A stretch of 64,000 nucleotides of DNA from Thioalkalivibrio sp. XN8 (GTDB lineage: Bacteria; Pseudomonadota; Gammaproteobacteria; Steroidobacterales; XN24). Below the pieces are notes generated by a model. The model had not been told where the DNA came from, ran no database searches, and saw only the letters and a list, made by a program, of their open reading frames with translations. Positions 1 through 6,930 of this stretch are shown piece after piece (the first letter of the stretch is position 1; each line of letters starts with the position of its first letter). The position numbers were made by a program, and so were the translations under genes. The stretch spans positions 84,376 through 148,375 of the forward strand of contig NZ_JAALFH010000062.1 in assembly GCF_011058255.1 (NCBI RefSeq), in the 5' to 3' direction.

Positions 1-128
1 CCCAGCTTCCCCTCGATTAGGCATAGAAATTAAGCATTGAATACTAATGGCTTATGGATGAATCTTGAGTCATGCTCAGAGATCGACTAAATTTAGCTAA
101 TCATGTACCAGCCAGCGATCCAAACGCT

Positions 129-359
129 ATGAAAGTCAACATGCACGAGGCCAAGTCACAACTCTCAAGGCTCGCCGAACTCGTCGAGCAGGGCCAGACC
201 ATCGTCATCGCGCGCGCCGGCAAGCCATGCATGGACCTGGTGCCGCACCGCCCTGGCCGAGGACCACGCGAGCCGGGCCGACTGAAAGGCCGCATCACTA
301 TCGCGCCCGACTTCGACGCAACGCCTGCGGCCGTGCTCGAGGACTTCGAGCAGGATTGA
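129..359 (+). CDS. Phd/YefM-type antitoxin
   Basis: This small protein of 76 residues begins MKVNMHEAKSQLSRL, the opening of Phd/YefM antitoxins, in which a short DNA-binding N-terminus recognises its own promoter. The stretch GQTIVIARAGKPC followed by an LVP segment is also characteristic of the family. The acidic C-terminus (around EDFEQD) is the part expected to wrap the toxin. An in-frame ATG at 72 would add 19 residues that do not fit the family, so the ATG at 129 is preferred. The stop codon overlaps the toxin start by one base, indicating translational coupling. By family, the protein neutralises the toxin and represses the pair. Confidence in the family is high; the real start is less certain. 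Confidence 0.88.
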   Translation: MKVNMHEAKSQLSRLAELVEQGQTIVIARAGKPCMDLVPHRPGRGPREPGRLKGRITIAPDFDATPAAVLEDFEQD

Positions 360-745
360 TGGAACGCCTGCTTCTGGACACCCACGTCTTCCTGTGGTGG
401 CTAGTCGATGACCCGCGGCTAGGGCATGAAGCGCACCAACTGATTGCCGATTCCGACAACACGGTATTCGTCAGCGCGGCGACTGGCTGGGAGATCGGGA
501 TCAAACGCGCGCTCGGCAAGCTCGACGCGCCCCGCGACCTCGAGCGCGAAGTCGAGCGAAGCGGGTTCGCCCATCTTCCCGTTACCTTCTTTCACGGTGA
601 GCAGGCCGGCGCGCTGCCGCCACACCACCGCGATCCCTTCGACCGGATGCTGATCGCCCAGGCGCAGGCCGAAGGCCTGCTCTTGCTGACCGCAGACAAC
701 CATTTCAGCGCATACGGGATCCGGGTGCTCGCCGCCGGCACCTGA
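359..745 (+). CDS. PIN-domain toxin (VapC-like ribonuclease)
   Basis: The 128-residue product starts MERLLLDTHVFLWWL. The LDTH motif carries the first catalytic Asp of PIN ribonucleases. The rest of the acidic constellation is visible as the E in SAATGWEIGIK, the D in HHRDPFDRML, and the D in LLLTADNHF. The RDPFDRMLIAQA block is the hallmark of the toxin group paired with Phd-like antitoxins. PIN toxins cleave RNA with Mg2+, often tRNA or rRNA. The start ATG overlaps the antitoxin stop (TGATG), and the hairpin terminator at 796-818 closes the operon. The pair lies just outside the polysaccharide region and may act as a local stabilisation module, which is inference. Confidence 0.9.
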   Translation: MERLLLDTHVFLWWLVDDPRLGHEAHQLIADSDNTVFVSAATGWEIGIKRALGKLDAPRDLEREVERSGFAHLPVTFFHGEQAGALPPHHRDPFDRMLIAQAQAEGLLLLTADNHFSAYGIRVLAAGT

Positions 746-795
746 CCCGGCGCGTCCCCTTGCACGACACAAAACCCGCCCTTTTGTGTCACGCA

Positions 796-818
796 AGGCC
801 CCGCCAGGGGCCTTTTTC
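796..818 (+). terminator. Rho-independent terminator of the Phd/PIN operon
   Basis: A 7-bp stem (AGGCCCC at 796-802 with GGGGCCT at 807-813, loop GCCA) is followed directly by a T run. It lies about 50 bases after the toxin stop and separates the toxin-antitoxin unit from the riboswitch leader downstream. Confidence 0.85.
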
Positions 819-937
819 GATAACTCTTCGAAACAATTTCAATAACTTAAGTTGGTCCGACCCCAATAGTTCCCAAAACCGTGACCCGAGTCACGAAACT
901 TCGTTGCTTTTTCCCGCCCCCGCCGCTACCTTCAATC

Positions 938-1028
938 CCACTGACAAGGGCAAACCCGCCGAAAGGCGGGGACGCAAAGCCACCGGTCTAAAGGACGTCG
1001 TCCTACGACAGCGGGGTTGCCAGACAAA
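938..1028 (+). ncRNA. Cyclic-di-GMP-I (GEMM-I) riboswitch, first aptamer
   Basis: The conserved GEMM-I core is readable: AGGGCAAACC at 947-956, the P2 hairpin CCCGCC-GAAA-GGCGGG with a GNRA tetraloop at 961-964, the joining segment GACGCAAAGCC at 971-981, the CCGGTCTAAAGG receptor-side strand, and the closing GCGGGGTTGCC ending at 1021. By comparison with the Vibrio Vc2 aptamer, the ligand-contacting position 20 is G, which is the c-di-GMP form rather than the A seen in cGAMP-responsive relatives. It is the first of two aptamers in the leader of the lipoprotein gene at 1445. Exact ends are approximate. Confidence 0.93.
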
Positions 1029-1182
1029 CAGAGGTTCGCGCTACGACTCCCCCCCTCCTCCTGGGCGCACTCTCTTCCTCGGCAACCCCCAGTCTCGACG
1101 CCCCCGGCAGCCTCGCCTCGAGGCGGTTTGCCCTGGTCGGTACGACCCGGTAACGGGATCGACCATTCGAAGACGAAAGGGC

Positions 1183-1275
1183 CACTGAAAAAGGCAAACT
1201 CACCGAAAGGTGGGGACGCAAAGCCTCCGGTCTAAGGGACTCCAAATCCTAAGATAGCGGGGCCGCCAGGAAACA
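1183..1275 (+). ncRNA. Cyclic-di-GMP-I (GEMM-I) riboswitch, second aptamer
   Basis: This second copy repeats the core: AAGGCAAACTC at 1191-1201, P2 CACC-GAAA-GGTG with the tetraloop at 1205-1208, GGGACGCAAAGCC at 1213-1225, TCCGGTCTAAGG and GATAGCGGGGCCGCC. The G corresponding to Vc2 G20 is kept, so c-di-GMP is the expected ligand. It begins about 155 bases after the first copy. No other gene lies between the two, so both should be on one transcript. About 170 bases separate it from the GTG start at 1445. Confidence 0.93.
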
Positions 1276-1356
1276 TGGACAGAATCGGCATACAGCTCAG
1301 GCTTGCCCACCGACAACGGCTCAGCCACCGATTGCCCAGCCCGGCGCGTTCCCGCC

Positions 1357-1377
1357 GGCGCAGCGACCTGCTGCGCC
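1357..1377 (+). promoter_or_regulatory. GC-rich hairpin between riboswitch 2 and the start codon
   Basis: GGCGCAG (1357-1363) pairs with CTGCGCC (1371-1377) across a 7-base loop. It is preceded by another possible stem, CCGGCG with CGCCGG (1341-1358), whose last bases overlap it, so the two stems could be mutually exclusive. No T run follows directly, so it is not a classical terminator. It may be part of the expression platform or a Rho or ribosome-access element. A small hairpin GCGAA/TTCGC (1427-1443) also places the GAGG ribosome-binding site in its loop. Confidence 0.35.
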
Positions 1378-1444
1378 ACCCGCTCTGCACTGCATCCCGT
1401 GAGTTGAACTTTTCCGTGGCCATGTTGCGAAGCGAGGTTTCGCC

Positions 1445-3640
1445 GTGGCTATCCGGAACAACTATTTAACTTCAGCACTCGCCGCGCTGGCCGCCGTCTC
1501 CCTGCTGACGCTGGGCGGCTGCAAGCTCGAGGAAATGGTCGACGGGTCGCACGGCTCGGCCGCCGAACTGCCGCCCGCAATTACGACCCCGCCGCCCGCG
1601 ACGACGACGCCTCCGGACACGGACATCATCGAGAACCGCGTCATTGGCAGCGTGGGCGACGGCCCGATCGTCGGCGCGCGAATCCGCGTGCGCGCCAACA
1701 ACGGCTCGCTGCTGATGGAATCCGAGAGCAGCGCCAGCGCCGACTACGACATCGTCATCAAGACCCGCGGCAAGAACTACGCCCTGGGCATCGAGGCCGA
1801 CGAAGGCATCGACCTCGTCACCGGCATGGCGCCCGACTTCCGCCTCGTCACGGCGATCGCGAAGCCGAACGAGCGCACCATCAGCAACATCAACCCCTTC
1901 ACCACCCTGATCTTCGAGACCGCGCGGCGCAACGGCGGCATCGAGGACTCGACCGTGACCGCCGCCCACCATGCCGTCACCACCCGCTACGGCTTCGGGC
2001 TGGACCCGGCGATCATCCCCGACCCGGCCAACACGCCGATCGACGAAAGCAACGTCCATATCATCGTCAAGACCAGCGAGACCCTGGGCGAGATGATCCG
2101 CCGCACGCGCGACGCGCTGGTCATCACCGGCGCCAGCATCGACGGCAACGTCGTAGTCGAGCGCCTGACCGCCGACCTGGTGGACGGCTGGATCGACGGG
2201 CTCGGCGCCGACGGCGTCGATGCCCGCACCGCCGCCGTGGCCAACGTGGCCAGCGCCGCCGTGCTGCTGCAGGCGATCGCCAACCGCCTGCACGTCTATG
2301 GCTTCGACGCCACCAGCGCGATGGACAACGCGATCCGCCAGGTGCGCCCCGACACGCCCGCCGAGAACAACACGGCCAACATCGCTATCCCGGCCGAAGC
2401 CATCGACCAGGCCGTGCGCGCGCTGCAGGCGGCGCGGACCCTGGCCGCCGACTCGCGCCTCGACGACGCCATCGCGGCCCTGCAGGCCCTGGCGCCCGGC
2501 GCGCTGCCGGCCGACCTGGCCGCGGCGCTGCCCGCCGACATCGACATCCTGCTCGAGCAGGCCACCCTCGACACGGCCTTCGCCGCCGAGACGCAGCTCG
2601 ACGTAATCAACGCCGTCGGCCGCGGCGAAGCGCCGCCGGAGACCACGCCGGACCCCGAACCGACCCCGGACCCCGATCCCGCGCCGACCCCGGATCCCGA
2701 CCCGGACCCGGCCCCGACGCCCGACCCTGACCCCGATCCGACCCCGGATCCGGATCCCACGCCGACGCCTGACCCGGATCCCGATCCGACTCCGCCGCCG
2801 CCGCCGCCCAACGCCGCGCCGACCATCTCCGGCACGCCGACGACCAGCGTCGAGGCCGGCAATGCCTGGAGCTTCCAGCCCCAGGCGTACGACGCCGACG
2901 GCGACGCGCTGACCTTCTCGGTGGACAACAAGCCGGCCTGGCTGAGCTTCGACAGCGCGACCGGCCGCCTGTGGGGCACCCCCGGGACCAGCAACGTGGG
3001 CACGCACCTTTATATCGTCGTCAGCGTCAGCGACGGCGAGGCCAGCGCCAGCCTGCCGGCCTTCGACCTGACGGTGACCGCGCCGCCGCCGCCGCCCAAC
3101 CAGGCGCCGACGATCTCCGGCACGCCGCCCACGACCTCGATCCTGGTCGGCGAGTCCTGGAGCTTCACGCCCAGCGTCTCCGACCCCGACAGCGATACGT
3201 TGACTTTCTCTGTCAGCGGCGCGCCCGCCTGGCTGAGCATCGACAGCTCGACCGGCCGGCTGTCCGGCACGGCCCCGGCCGGCAGCGCCGGCGCCTACCA
3301 GGGCATCGTGATCAGCGTCAGCGACGGCGAGGCGACCGCCAGCCTGCCGGCCTTCACCCTGACGGTGACCGAGCCGGCGCCCGTGCTGGGCTCCGCCAAC
3401 CTGAGCTGGACGCCGCCGACCGAGCGCGTGGACGGCTCGGCCATCGGCACCATCACCAGCTACCGCATCTACTACGGCCGCGACGCCGCCAACCTCGAGC
3501 AGGTGGTGACCGTGAGCGGCGGCATCACGAGCTACTTCATCGACAACCTCGACGAAGGCACCTGGTACTTCGCCGTCAGCGCCGTGTGCGAGGACGGGCT
3601 CGAGAGCGCGAAATCACAGGTGGTCAGCAAGACGATCTGA
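1445..3640 (+). CDS. Large Ig-like/FN3 surface lipoprotein under c-di-GMP riboswitch control
   Basis: The 731-residue protein starts at a GTG with GAGG seven bases upstream. Its N-terminus, MAIRNNYLTSALAALA to LTLGGC, is a lipoprotein signal with the lipidated Cys near residue 27. Residues about 50-400 form a helical Ala-rich region of unknown fold. Residues about 400-460 are a PDPDP/PTP low-complexity spacer. Then come two cadherin/He_PIG-like Ig repeats (each with APTISGTP, a long strand segment with PAWLS and TGRL, and ISVSDGEA) and a C-terminal fibronectin type III domain ending VSKTI. The architecture suggests a cell-surface adhesin or matrix scaffold projected through the spacer. The leader carries two c-di-GMP-I aptamers, consistent with a biofilm role. 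A 218-residue paralogue of the last third lies at 4997. The molecular target is unknown. Confidence 0.85.
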   Translation: MAIRNNYLTSALAALAAVSLLTLGGCKLEEMVDGSHGSAAELPPAITTPPPATTTPPDTDIIENRVIGSVGDGPIVGARIRVRANNGSLLMESESSASADYDIVIKTRGKNYALGIEADEGIDLVTGMAPDFRLVTAIAKPNERTISNINPFTTLIFETARRNGGIEDSTVTAAHHAVTTRYGFGLDPAIIPDPANTPIDESNVHIIVKTSETLGEMIRRTRDALVITGASIDGNVVVERLTADLVDGWIDGLGADGVDARTAAVANVASAAVLLQAIANRLHVYGFDATSAMDNAIRQVRPDTPAENNTANIAIPAEAIDQAVRALQAARTLAADSRLDDAIAALQALAPGALPADLAAALPADIDILLEQATLDTAFAAETQLDVINAVGRGEAPPETTPDPEPTPDPDPAPTPDPDPDPAPTPDPDPDPTPDPDPTPTPDPDPDPTPPPPPPNAAPTISGTPTTSVEAGNAWSFQPQAYDADGDALTFSVDNKPAWLSFDSATGRLWGTPGTSNVGTHLYIVVSVSDGEASASLPAFDLTVTAPPPPPNQAPTISGTPPTTSILVGESWSFTPSVSDPDSDTLTFSVSGAPAWLSIDSSTGRLSGTAPAGSAGAYQGIVISVSDGEATASLPAFTLTVTEPAPVLGSANLSWTPPTERVDGSAIGTITSYRIYYGRDAANLEQVVTVSGGITSYFIDNLDEGTWYFAVSAVCEDGLESAKSQVVSKTI
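2641..2811 (+). repeat. Low-complexity Pro-Asp repeat spacer within the lipoprotein gene
   Basis: The DNA repeats short units such as CCGACCCC/GGATCC that encode alternating Pro-Asp with Thr, Ala and Glu, ending in a poly-Pro stretch. It separates the N-terminal region from the Ig repeats. Near-identical short direct repeats make it prone to slippage, so spacer length may vary between strains. Confidence 0.8.
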
Positions 3641-3692
3641 CCGACCACGATTCCGGGAGCAGTGCAACGGCCGCGAGGCCGCTTCCCTTGGT

Positions 3693-3721
3693 GCGGACCG
3701 CGATGCGGTCCGCTTTTTTTT
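3693..3721 (+). terminator. Rho-independent terminator after the large lipoprotein
   Basis: A perfect 9-bp stem (GCGGACCGC at 3693-3701 with GCGGTCCGC at 3705-3713, loop GAT) is followed by eight T residues. It lies about 50 bases after the lipoprotein stop codon. Confidence 0.93.
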
Positions 3722-3829
3722 GGTCGGGGAAAAGTGTGACGTAGTTCACGTCGGCACACTTTACGGTTCACGGTTACTCCGTCTTGGCTGGCCCTCTCAA
3801 GCCACTGTTTTATAGACCCTTATCCCGCT

Positions 3830-3845
3830 TGGCACGCGACATGCA
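3830..3845 (+). promoter_or_regulatory. Sigma-54 (-24/-12) promoter of the PEP-CTERM gene
   Basis: TGGCACG-CGAC-ATGCA matches the sigma-54 consensus TGGCACR-N4-TTGCW, with the GG and GC doublets separated by exactly 12 positions. One mismatch is in the -12 box (ATGC for TTGC). Transcription would start near 3856, giving a leader of about 36 bases that holds the AAAGGA ribosome-binding site at 3878-3883. Sigma-54 promoters ahead of PEP-CTERM genes are established for exosortase A systems with the PrsK/PrsR two-component pair. Those regulators are not in this window. Confidence 0.8.
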
Positions 3846-3891
3846 TATCTTGTGAGCAGACAAGTTACAGTGTTCACAAAGGATTCGCTGC

Positions 3892-4560
3892 ATGATTCGC
3901 AAGATTTCCAAGGCGCTCAAGGTTTCGGCCGTCGCACTGCCCCTGGCGTGCTTCTCGGGAACGGCCAGCGCCGACCTGATCCTGGACCAGTCGCAGTTTC
4001 CGGAGGCAGGGGATCCGACGTCCGCGACGCTCGGGGCGAAGTACGACTACAGCGAGTTCGAGAACGCTACGATCGACTTCGGCCAGCTGGAGGCGACTAA
4101 GGACGGCCAAGTCAAGTTCCAGTACCTTTACAAGGAAGCCGGCTACACGAACAGCCTGGTTCTGACATTCAATGGCCAGCCCACTGTTTTCACCACGGGA
4201 TCGCCGCCCGCTTCTGGCCAATGGTCAAGCCTGTTCAACGTCGTTGCCGGCGCGCTGCCATTCGGTATCTGCACGGATGGTGGCAACTCGATTGGAGACT
4301 CCATGAAGTGCGCCTATAACGACGATCCTGCGTCGCTGATTGAACAGTACGGCGACAACGGCTACCGGAGTATCGGCTTCCTCGAGGAGACTCCGACTTC
4401 CTGGGTTCTGTTCTGGGACGACTCGGGCGCCACTAACGACGACGACTATGACGACCTGGTCGCCCGTATCCACTTCGTCGCCGCCGTCCCCGAGCCCGGC
4501 ACCCTCGCCCTGCTCGGCCTCGGACTGCTCGGCGTCGGCCTGATGCGCCGCCGCGGCTGA
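3892..4560 (+). CDS. PEP-CTERM sorting-signal protein (exosortase substrate)
   Basis: This 222-residue protein has a Sec signal peptide (MIRKISKALK through GTASA, cleavage near residue 27). It ends with the tripartite PEP-CTERM signal: VPEPGTLALLGLGLLGVG at about residue 199, a hydrophobic helix and the basic tail MRRRG. The mature part is acidic, strand-rich and contains a few Cys. No enzymatic motif was recognised. By family, exosortase recognises the PEP motif, cleaves there and passes the protein toward the cell surface. The exosortase-EpsI fusion at 55221-56726 is the obvious processing enzyme. It is flanked by a sigma-54 promoter and a strong terminator, so it is monocistronic. It sits between two related Ig/FN3 lipoproteins, suggesting a shared extracellular-matrix role. 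Confidence 0.93.
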   Translation: MIRKISKALKVSAVALPLACFSGTASADLILDQSQFPEAGDPTSATLGAKYDYSEFENATIDFGQLEATKDGQVKFQYLYKEAGYTNSLVLTFNGQPTVFTTGSPPASGQWSSLFNVVAGALPFGICTDGGNSIGDSMKCAYNDDPASLIEQYGDNGYRSIGFLEETPTSWVLFWDDSGATNDDDYDDLVARIHFVAAVPEPGTLALLGLGLLGVGLMRRRG

Positions 4561-4600
4561 CAGACAGACACGTCTACGGCTCCTTCGAGCCGACCTTGCA

Positions 4601-4628
4601 AGGGCCCCTTTCGGGGCCCTTTCTTTTT
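4601..4628 (+). terminator. Rho-independent terminator of the PEP-CTERM gene
   Basis: An 8-bp stem (AGGGCCCC at 4601-4608 with GGGGCCCT at 4613-4620, loop TTTC) is followed by TTCTTTTT, about 40 bases after the stop codon. Confidence 0.93.
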
Positions 4629-4996
4629 GCGCGTGCTGCGCTGTCCTGCGCGCCACTTGCGCAACGCCTGATATGCCTGCCCGGCACTGACCGGCTCAAA
4701 CAAGCCTTCCTGAGCCGATTTTCCGCATTGCAACAACCAGCTGTACACGTTTCTTGAGAACGTTTCTAGGAACTGCGCCCAAGCACACCTAGAGGTCTGG
4801 TTAAAGAATCGCCACAAGCTGCCGATTTCTAAGCTTTAACGGGCCTGGACTTTTGCCCTCCCATGCGCAAGTTTCTGTTTATTAATTAAAATTTCGGCTT
4901 TTACCCCTTGTTTGACTTAATTCGACTTGCTAGAACAGCGCGAATTTCAACCCAGCCAGCGCCGGGCGGCGCACCTATCCGCCCGACGGAGTTCTG
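4629..4996. other. AT-richer intergenic region upstream of the short lipoprotein
   Basis: No coding signal was seen. The octamer ACGTTTCT occurs twice 13 bases apart (4747-4754 and 4760-4767). A weak sigma-70 pair, TTGTTT (4908-4913) and TAGAAC (4931-4936) with a 17-base spacer, could drive the gene at 4997. No sigma-54 site or third riboswitch was found here. Confidence 0.4.
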
Positions 4997-5653
4997 ATGA
5001 ATTTCAGGTACGCGAGAAGCCTCAGGTTCTTGCCCGTGGTCGCCAGCGTCTTCCTGGCAGCCTGTCTCGGTAACGATGACCGGTCAGCGGGCGGCACGCT
5101 GCCGCCGGGAAGCAACTCCCCGCCGTCGATCTCGGGCACCCCGCCGTCGTCGGTGACGGTTGGCCAGTCCTGGCGGTTCCAGCCGACCATTTCGGACCCG
5201 GACGGCGACCGGCTAACAGTTTCGGCCAACAGCCTGCCGAACTGGTTGTCTCTGAACTCGAGCACGGGGCTGGTGCAGGGGACGCCCAGCGCAGGCGACG
5301 TGCGCACCTGGAGCGGCATCTCTCTCACGGTGAGCGACGGCCAGGCCACTTCGAGCCTGGGCCCCTTCTCGGTCAACGTGATCGCGCAGGGCGCGGCCAC
5401 GGGCTCGGCCACGCTAAGCTGGATGCCGCCGACTGAGCGGGTGGACGGCTCGCCGATCGGCGAACTGGAGGGCTATGAAGTCCTCTGGGGACAGCGTTCG
5501 CGGGACTACGACAACGTCGTAGAACTGGGTGCCGGCACGACCCGTTACTTCATCGGCGGCCTCGGACCGGGCACCTGGTATTTCGCCATCCGCTCCAAGA
5601 CAGCCGACGGGCTCGAAAGCCAGCTGTCGCAGGAAGTGAGCAAGACGATCTAG
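4997..5653 (+). CDS. Short Ig-like/FN3 lipoprotein, paralogue of the gene at 1445
   Basis: The 218-residue product begins MNFRYARSLRF with lipobox LAAC (Cys near residue 23), so it is probably a lipoprotein. One He_PIG-like Ig repeat follows (SISGTPPSSVTVGQSWRF, LPNWLSLNSSTGLVQGTP, LTVSDGQAT). A fibronectin type III domain comes next, with SWMPPTERVDGSPIG and the same VSKTI terminus as the protein encoded at 1445. It lacks the long N-terminal region, the Pro-Asp spacer and the second Ig repeat of that paralogue. GACGGAG five bases before the ATG supports the start. The two proteins probably arose by duplication. This copy has no riboswitch and so may be expressed under different conditions. 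Function is inferred as cell-surface binding. Confidence 0.82.
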   Translation: MNFRYARSLRFLPVVASVFLAACLGNDDRSAGGTLPPGSNSPPSISGTPPSSVTVGQSWRFQPTISDPDGDRLTVSANSLPNWLSLNSSTGLVQGTPSAGDVRTWSGISLTVSDGQATSSLGPFSVNVIAQGAATGSATLSWMPPTERVDGSPIGELEGYEVLWGQRSRDYDNVVELGAGTTRYFIGGLGPGTWYFAIRSKTADGLESQLSQEVSKTI

Positions 5654-5704
5654 CGTTCTGGCCCAGTTGTGAGGCTGCCAGATCAGCTCAAGGCGCGGCC
5701 AGGG

Positions 5705-6592
5705 TCAGTCGGTGTGATAATCGGCGATTATCTGTGCGAGTTCTAAGGCGGCAGACTCCTGCCCATCTCGTGCAAAGTGGCAGGTGTCGTAACGCATCTC
5801 CATGGTCAGTAGTTCGTCCGTATTCACTCCGATTTCTACACCGTCAAGTTGCGCCAGCCGGGTTTGCGCCTCAGTAACCCTGTTCGGATATTTCAGGTCC
5901 TCTCCGCAAGTGCTCGCGATCGACAGGAAGATCGGAGCCTGGACACCTTCACCTCTCAAGGTGCTCAACATGCTCAAGAACATAGCCTCGTAGGTTTCCG
6001 TGAAAGTGTATCTATGGTCGGACTCGCCTTGATGCCAGACCACATCCGTAACCCGGTATATCGGTCGAACATTCGCGACCACGGACCTCAGCATTTCATT
6101 CAAATCGTTCCCGGCCGCCCATCTTGCTACCGGTGTACTCGTAATAGCACTTGATACGACAACAACTTCCTCGTATACGCCCCGAGATACCAGATGGCTT
6201 GCAACTCTGCTCAGCCACTCTCCGCCTCGTCCGGTCGAGCCCAGCAGCGGCGAGGATGCCTCATAACACTTGCCATCAAAATAGTTGTACACCCCTGCGA
6301 GCTCGCTTGACTGGTATTTGTACTCGGCGTGATTCGCCGCATTACTCTGGCCGATAACGAGCAGCACTCCCAACTTGTCCGTTTGAACCGGGCATTTGGC
6401 CTCAGTTTTGGATGCGTCAGCCACCAATCTTCCGATGGCATCGAATTCCAGGCCTGACGGCTCCTTTCCCGACCCTTTCAGAATCTTGATGGCTTCGTAG
6501 GGGAACCATTGATACTTACCGACCCCGACGCCGTAACCGAATACAGCCAGGCTATACGCACCAACAAGTAACAACGTCAACATTGTTCTCAT
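5705..6592 (-). CDS. Membrane-anchored SGNH hydrolase, sialate O-acetylesterase-like
   Basis: The 295-residue protein starts MRTMLTLLLVGAYSLAVFGYG, a signal anchor. Esterase motifs follow: GQSNA with the nucleophile Ser, WHQGESD (the block typical of the sialate O-acetylesterase/DUF303 group), and DTCHF near the C-terminus carrying the Asp/His of the triad. By family it removes O-acyl groups from sugars or peptidoglycan-like polymers in the periplasm. A start 20 codons upstream is possible, but AGGA (6601-6604) eight bases before this ATG decides for 6592. It stands alone, convergent with the short lipoprotein and divergent from the rfbF operon. It could trim acetyl groups on the polymer made by the neighbouring genes, which is inference. 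Confidence 0.75.
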   Translation of the reverse strand: MRTMLTLLLVGAYSLAVFGYGVGVGKYQWFPYEAIKILKGSGKEPSGLEFDAIGRLVADASKTEAKCPVQTDKLGVLLVIGQSNAANHAEYKYQSSELAGVYNYFDGKCYEASSPLLGSTGRGGEWLSRVASHLVSRGVYEEVVVVSSAITSTPVARWAAGNDLNEMLRSVVANVRPIYRVTDVVWHQGESDHRYTFTETYEAMFLSMLSTLRGEGVQAPIFLSIASTCGEDLKYPNRVTEAQTRLAQLDGVEIGVNTDELLTMEMRYDTCHFARDGQESAALELAQIIADYHTD

Positions 6593-6930
6593 TTGTTCTT
6601 TCCTGCGATTACCGGACGTGCCACGAATACCCGGATACCAGATAGCGCCCAAGGGGGTTCTGGTCTTGGAGAATTCGGAATTGGTTCACGTTCCAATCTG
6701 TCCAAATTGATGATTATATGCGGGAAACTATTGGTGGGACCTGCAGGATGCTCATCGCTGCAGTTCTTTCTAATGCCAACCGGCCACGCGTTATTCGAGC
6801 AGGCAACTGTGCTTGCGAACAACACTGGTGAATTAGCCTCGTGATTATGTTCTAACGAGGGTAATAAGAGTCAGAGCTTATGGGAAACTAAGCCCTGGGT
6901 TGCCGCATATGCGGCGCGAAAAGGACCGAA
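6593..6930. other. Divergent promoter region with palindrome upstream of rfbF
   Basis: No gene was recognised. Two inverted repeats precede the forward operon: CCTCGT (6837-6842) with ACGAGG (6855-6860), and a perfect 14-base palindrome GCCGCATATGCGGC at 6902-6915. The palindrome ends just before the AAAAGGA ribosome-binding site. It could be an operator or an RNA hairpin affecting initiation. No clear -35/-10 pair or sigma-54 box was identified. Confidence 0.4.

Noticed and set aside
760-1245. Short frames of 60-140 codons in the riboswitch leader
   Set aside because: They overlap conserved riboswitch structure and show no homology pattern or ribosome sites.
938-1275. Possibility that the aptamers bind 3',3'-cGAMP rather than c-di-GMP
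   Set aside because: Both keep G at the position matching Vc2 G20; the cGAMP-preferring relatives carry A there.
2641-2811. Short repeats considered as a CRISPR-like array
   Set aside because: Units are a few bases, without spacers, in frame and coding for Pro-Asp.
1472-3007. A 511-codon reverse frame across the large lipoprotein gene
   Set aside because: It mirrors the Pro-Asp repeat (giving RIRIR-type repeats) and Ala-rich coding; no start signal or motif supports it.
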